From: an uncultured Lachnospiraceae bacterium
GTDB taxonomy: Bacteria > Bacillota > Clostridia > Lachnospirales > Lachnospiraceae
Direction of reading: 5' to 3'
Assembly: GCA_902797705.1 (NCBI GenBank)
Contig: CADBTX010000204.1
Coordinates: 1-15,594 of the forward strand
DNA length: 15,594 nucleotides
Shown here in pieces: positions 14,521 through 15,594 of this stretch (position 1 is its first letter; the number at the start of each line of letters is the position of its first letter). The translations under genes were made by a program, and so were the position numbers. Below the pieces are notes generated by a model. That model was not told the DNA's origin and did no database searches. It saw only the letters and a list, made by a program, of their open reading frames with translations.

Positions 14521-15594
14521 ATGTCATTTGAAGAAGAGTACAAAAAGAAACTGGTCAGTGCGGAAAAGGCAGCGGAAGCGGTGAATAGCGGCTGCTGGGT
14601 TGATTACGGGTGGACCACAGGTACGCCGGTAAAGGTGGACGCGGCCATAGCAAAGAGGCTTCCCGGGCTTCATGACGTGAATTTCCGGGGAGGCATCCTT
14701 ATGTGGGAGCCTGAGATATTTAAGATCGAAGAGCCCGAAAAGCATATGACCTGGAACAGTTGGCATATGGGCGGTTTTGAAAGAAAGGCAGCCACCAGGG
14801 GCTTTGGATTCTACTGTCCTCTGCGCTACAGCGAGCTTCCCAGGCACTACATGGAAAGCGAGACCACCCTGGATGTGGCGGTATTCCAGGTGGCACCCAT
14901 GGACAGCCACGGATTCTTTAATTTCGGTCCCAACTGCAGCCACATGGAAGCGGTATGTAAGACGGCAAAGACCATAATCGTGGAAGTAAATAAGAATATG
15001 CCAATGTGCTACGGCAGCACCGTGAATGAAGTGCATATTAGCGATGTGGATATGATAGTTGAGGGCGACAACCAGCCCATAGGTGAAATGGGTGCTGCAG
15101 GCGAGCCCACCGAGGTGGATATCAAGGTGGCAAACCTTATTGTTCCCCAGATCCCGGACGGCGCCTGCCTTCAGCTTGGCATAGGTTCAATGCCCAATAC
15201 CATCGGAAGTTTTATCGCAAAGAGCGACCTCAAGGATCTGGGAGTGCATACGGAAATGTATGTGGATGCCTTTGTGGATATCGCCGCAGCGGGAAAGATA
15301 AACGGCAGCAGAAAGAATCACGGAAAGGGCAAGCAGGTATATGCCTTCGGCGCAGGCACGAAGAAGCTCTACGACTACCTCAACAACAATCCGGAGTGTC
15401 TTGCGGCCAGTGTTGACTACGTAAATGACATCGATTCCGTAAGCAGCCTCGATAATTTCATTTCCATAAACAATGCGGTGGATGTGGATCTCTTCGGACA
15501 GGTTAATGCGGAGAGCGCAGGAACAAGGCAGATCTCCGGAGCCGGCGGACAGCTGGACTTCGTACTGGGGGCATACCGCAGCAAGGGAGGAAAG
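14521..15594 (+). CDS. Butyryl-CoA:acetate-type CoA-transferase, 5' part (3' end outside window)
   Basis: A family I CoA-transferase of the acetyl-CoA hydrolase/transferase superfamily. The frame is open from ATG 14521 to the last base, giving 358 residues of a usual ~440-450. It closely fits the butyryl-CoA:acetate CoA-transferase (But) of Roseburia/Coprococcus as I remember it: [14 protein letters not shown] (24-37), [12 protein letters not shown] (57-68), [27 protein letters not shown] (125-138), [18 protein letters not shown] and [20 protein letters not shown]. Glu245 in HTEMYVDAF is the expected catalytic glutamate that forms the glutamyl-CoA intermediate. The reaction would be butyryl-CoA + acetate to butyrate + acetyl-CoA, the last step of fermentative butyrate synthesis. 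4-Hydroxybutyrate or propionate CoA-transferase activity cannot be excluded. It sits 27 bases after a motility-operon gene with no promoter in view. Confidence 0.9.
   Translation, partial: MSFEEEYKKKLVSAEKAAEAVNSGCWVDYGWTTGTPVKVDAAIAKRLPGLHDVNFRGGILMWEPEIFKIEEPEKHMTWNSWHMGGFERKAATRGFGFYCPLRYSELPRHYMESETTLDVAVFQVAPMDSHGFFNFGPNCSHMEAVCKTAKTIIVEVNKNMPMCYGSTVNEVHISDVDMIVEGDNQPIGEMGAAGEPTEVDIKVANLIVPQIPDGACLQLGIGSMPNTIGSFIAKSDLKDLGVHTEMYVDAFVDIAAAGKINGSRKNHGKGKQVYAFGAGTKKLYDYLNNNPECLAASVDYVNDIDSVSSLDNFISINNAVDVDLFGQVNAESAGTRQISGAGGQLDFVLGAYRSKGGK

Noticed and set aside
14524..15036. 170-codon minus-strand open frame
   Set aside because: It lies opposite the CoA-transferase, whose forward frame matches a known family along its whole length.
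1..15594. Mobile element, prophage, CRISPR or defence system
   Set aside because: No transposase, integrase, recombinase, Cas or toxin-like product and no spaced direct-repeat array is visible; the genes are syntenic with a standard flagellar-chemotaxis operon.

Overview
The window is a chromosomal stretch of a motile, butyrate-type Firmicute, most likely a Lachnospiraceae. Three things point there: the gene order, the strong AGGAGG-type ribosome sites, and the close fit of the last gene to the butyryl-CoA:acetate CoA-transferases of Roseburia and Coprococcus as I remember them. No genus is assigned. Every gene I can support lies on the + strand, mostly abutting, overlapping by 4 bases or separated by less than 120 bases, so the window reads as one long motility operon or superoperon.

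Layout. 2-4535 holds flagellar export and placement genes: the end of flhA (its start is cut off by the window), flhF, flhG and a PilZ flagellar-brake gene. 4536-4651 is the largest gap; it holds a compact multi-hairpin repeat and a possible promoter. 4652-9711 is the chemotaxis core cheB-cheA-cheW-cheC-cheD, interrupted only by a perfect 30-base palindrome between cheW and cheC. 9708-10136 is a small acidic membrane protein overlapping the end of cheD. 10202-10975 is the flagellar sigma factor fliA/sigD. 10989-13677 holds a FapA/DUF342 protein with a duplicated N-terminal module, a 103-residue unknown and a membrane-anchored coiled-coil protein in the place of Bacillus swrB. 13702-14493 is a secreted or anchored protein with a strict four-residue Glu repeat and an MltG/YceG-like C-terminus that lacks the catalytic domain. 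14521 to the end is a butyryl-CoA:acetate-type CoA-transferase cut by the window edge.

The backbone flhA-flhF-flhG-cheB-cheA-cheW-cheC-cheD-sigD-swrB is the well-known Bacillus subtilis fla/che order. The genes added to that backbone are the interesting ones: PilZ after flhG, the small membrane protein between cheD and fliA, FapA and the 103-residue protein after fliA, and the MltG-like protein and CoA-transferase at the end. Together the known genes would build and place the flagellum (FlhA, FlhF, FlhG), slow it in response to c-di-GMP (PilZ), transduce and adapt chemosensory signals (CheA, CheW, CheB, CheC, CheD) and switch on late flagellar genes (FliA). CheY, CheR and receptors are not in the window.

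I see no RNA gene, insertion sequence, CRISPR array, prophage or clear intrinsic terminator. No novel defence or mobile system is visible. The undescribed content is the set of lineage-specific accessory genes in the motility operon and the small intergenic elements.
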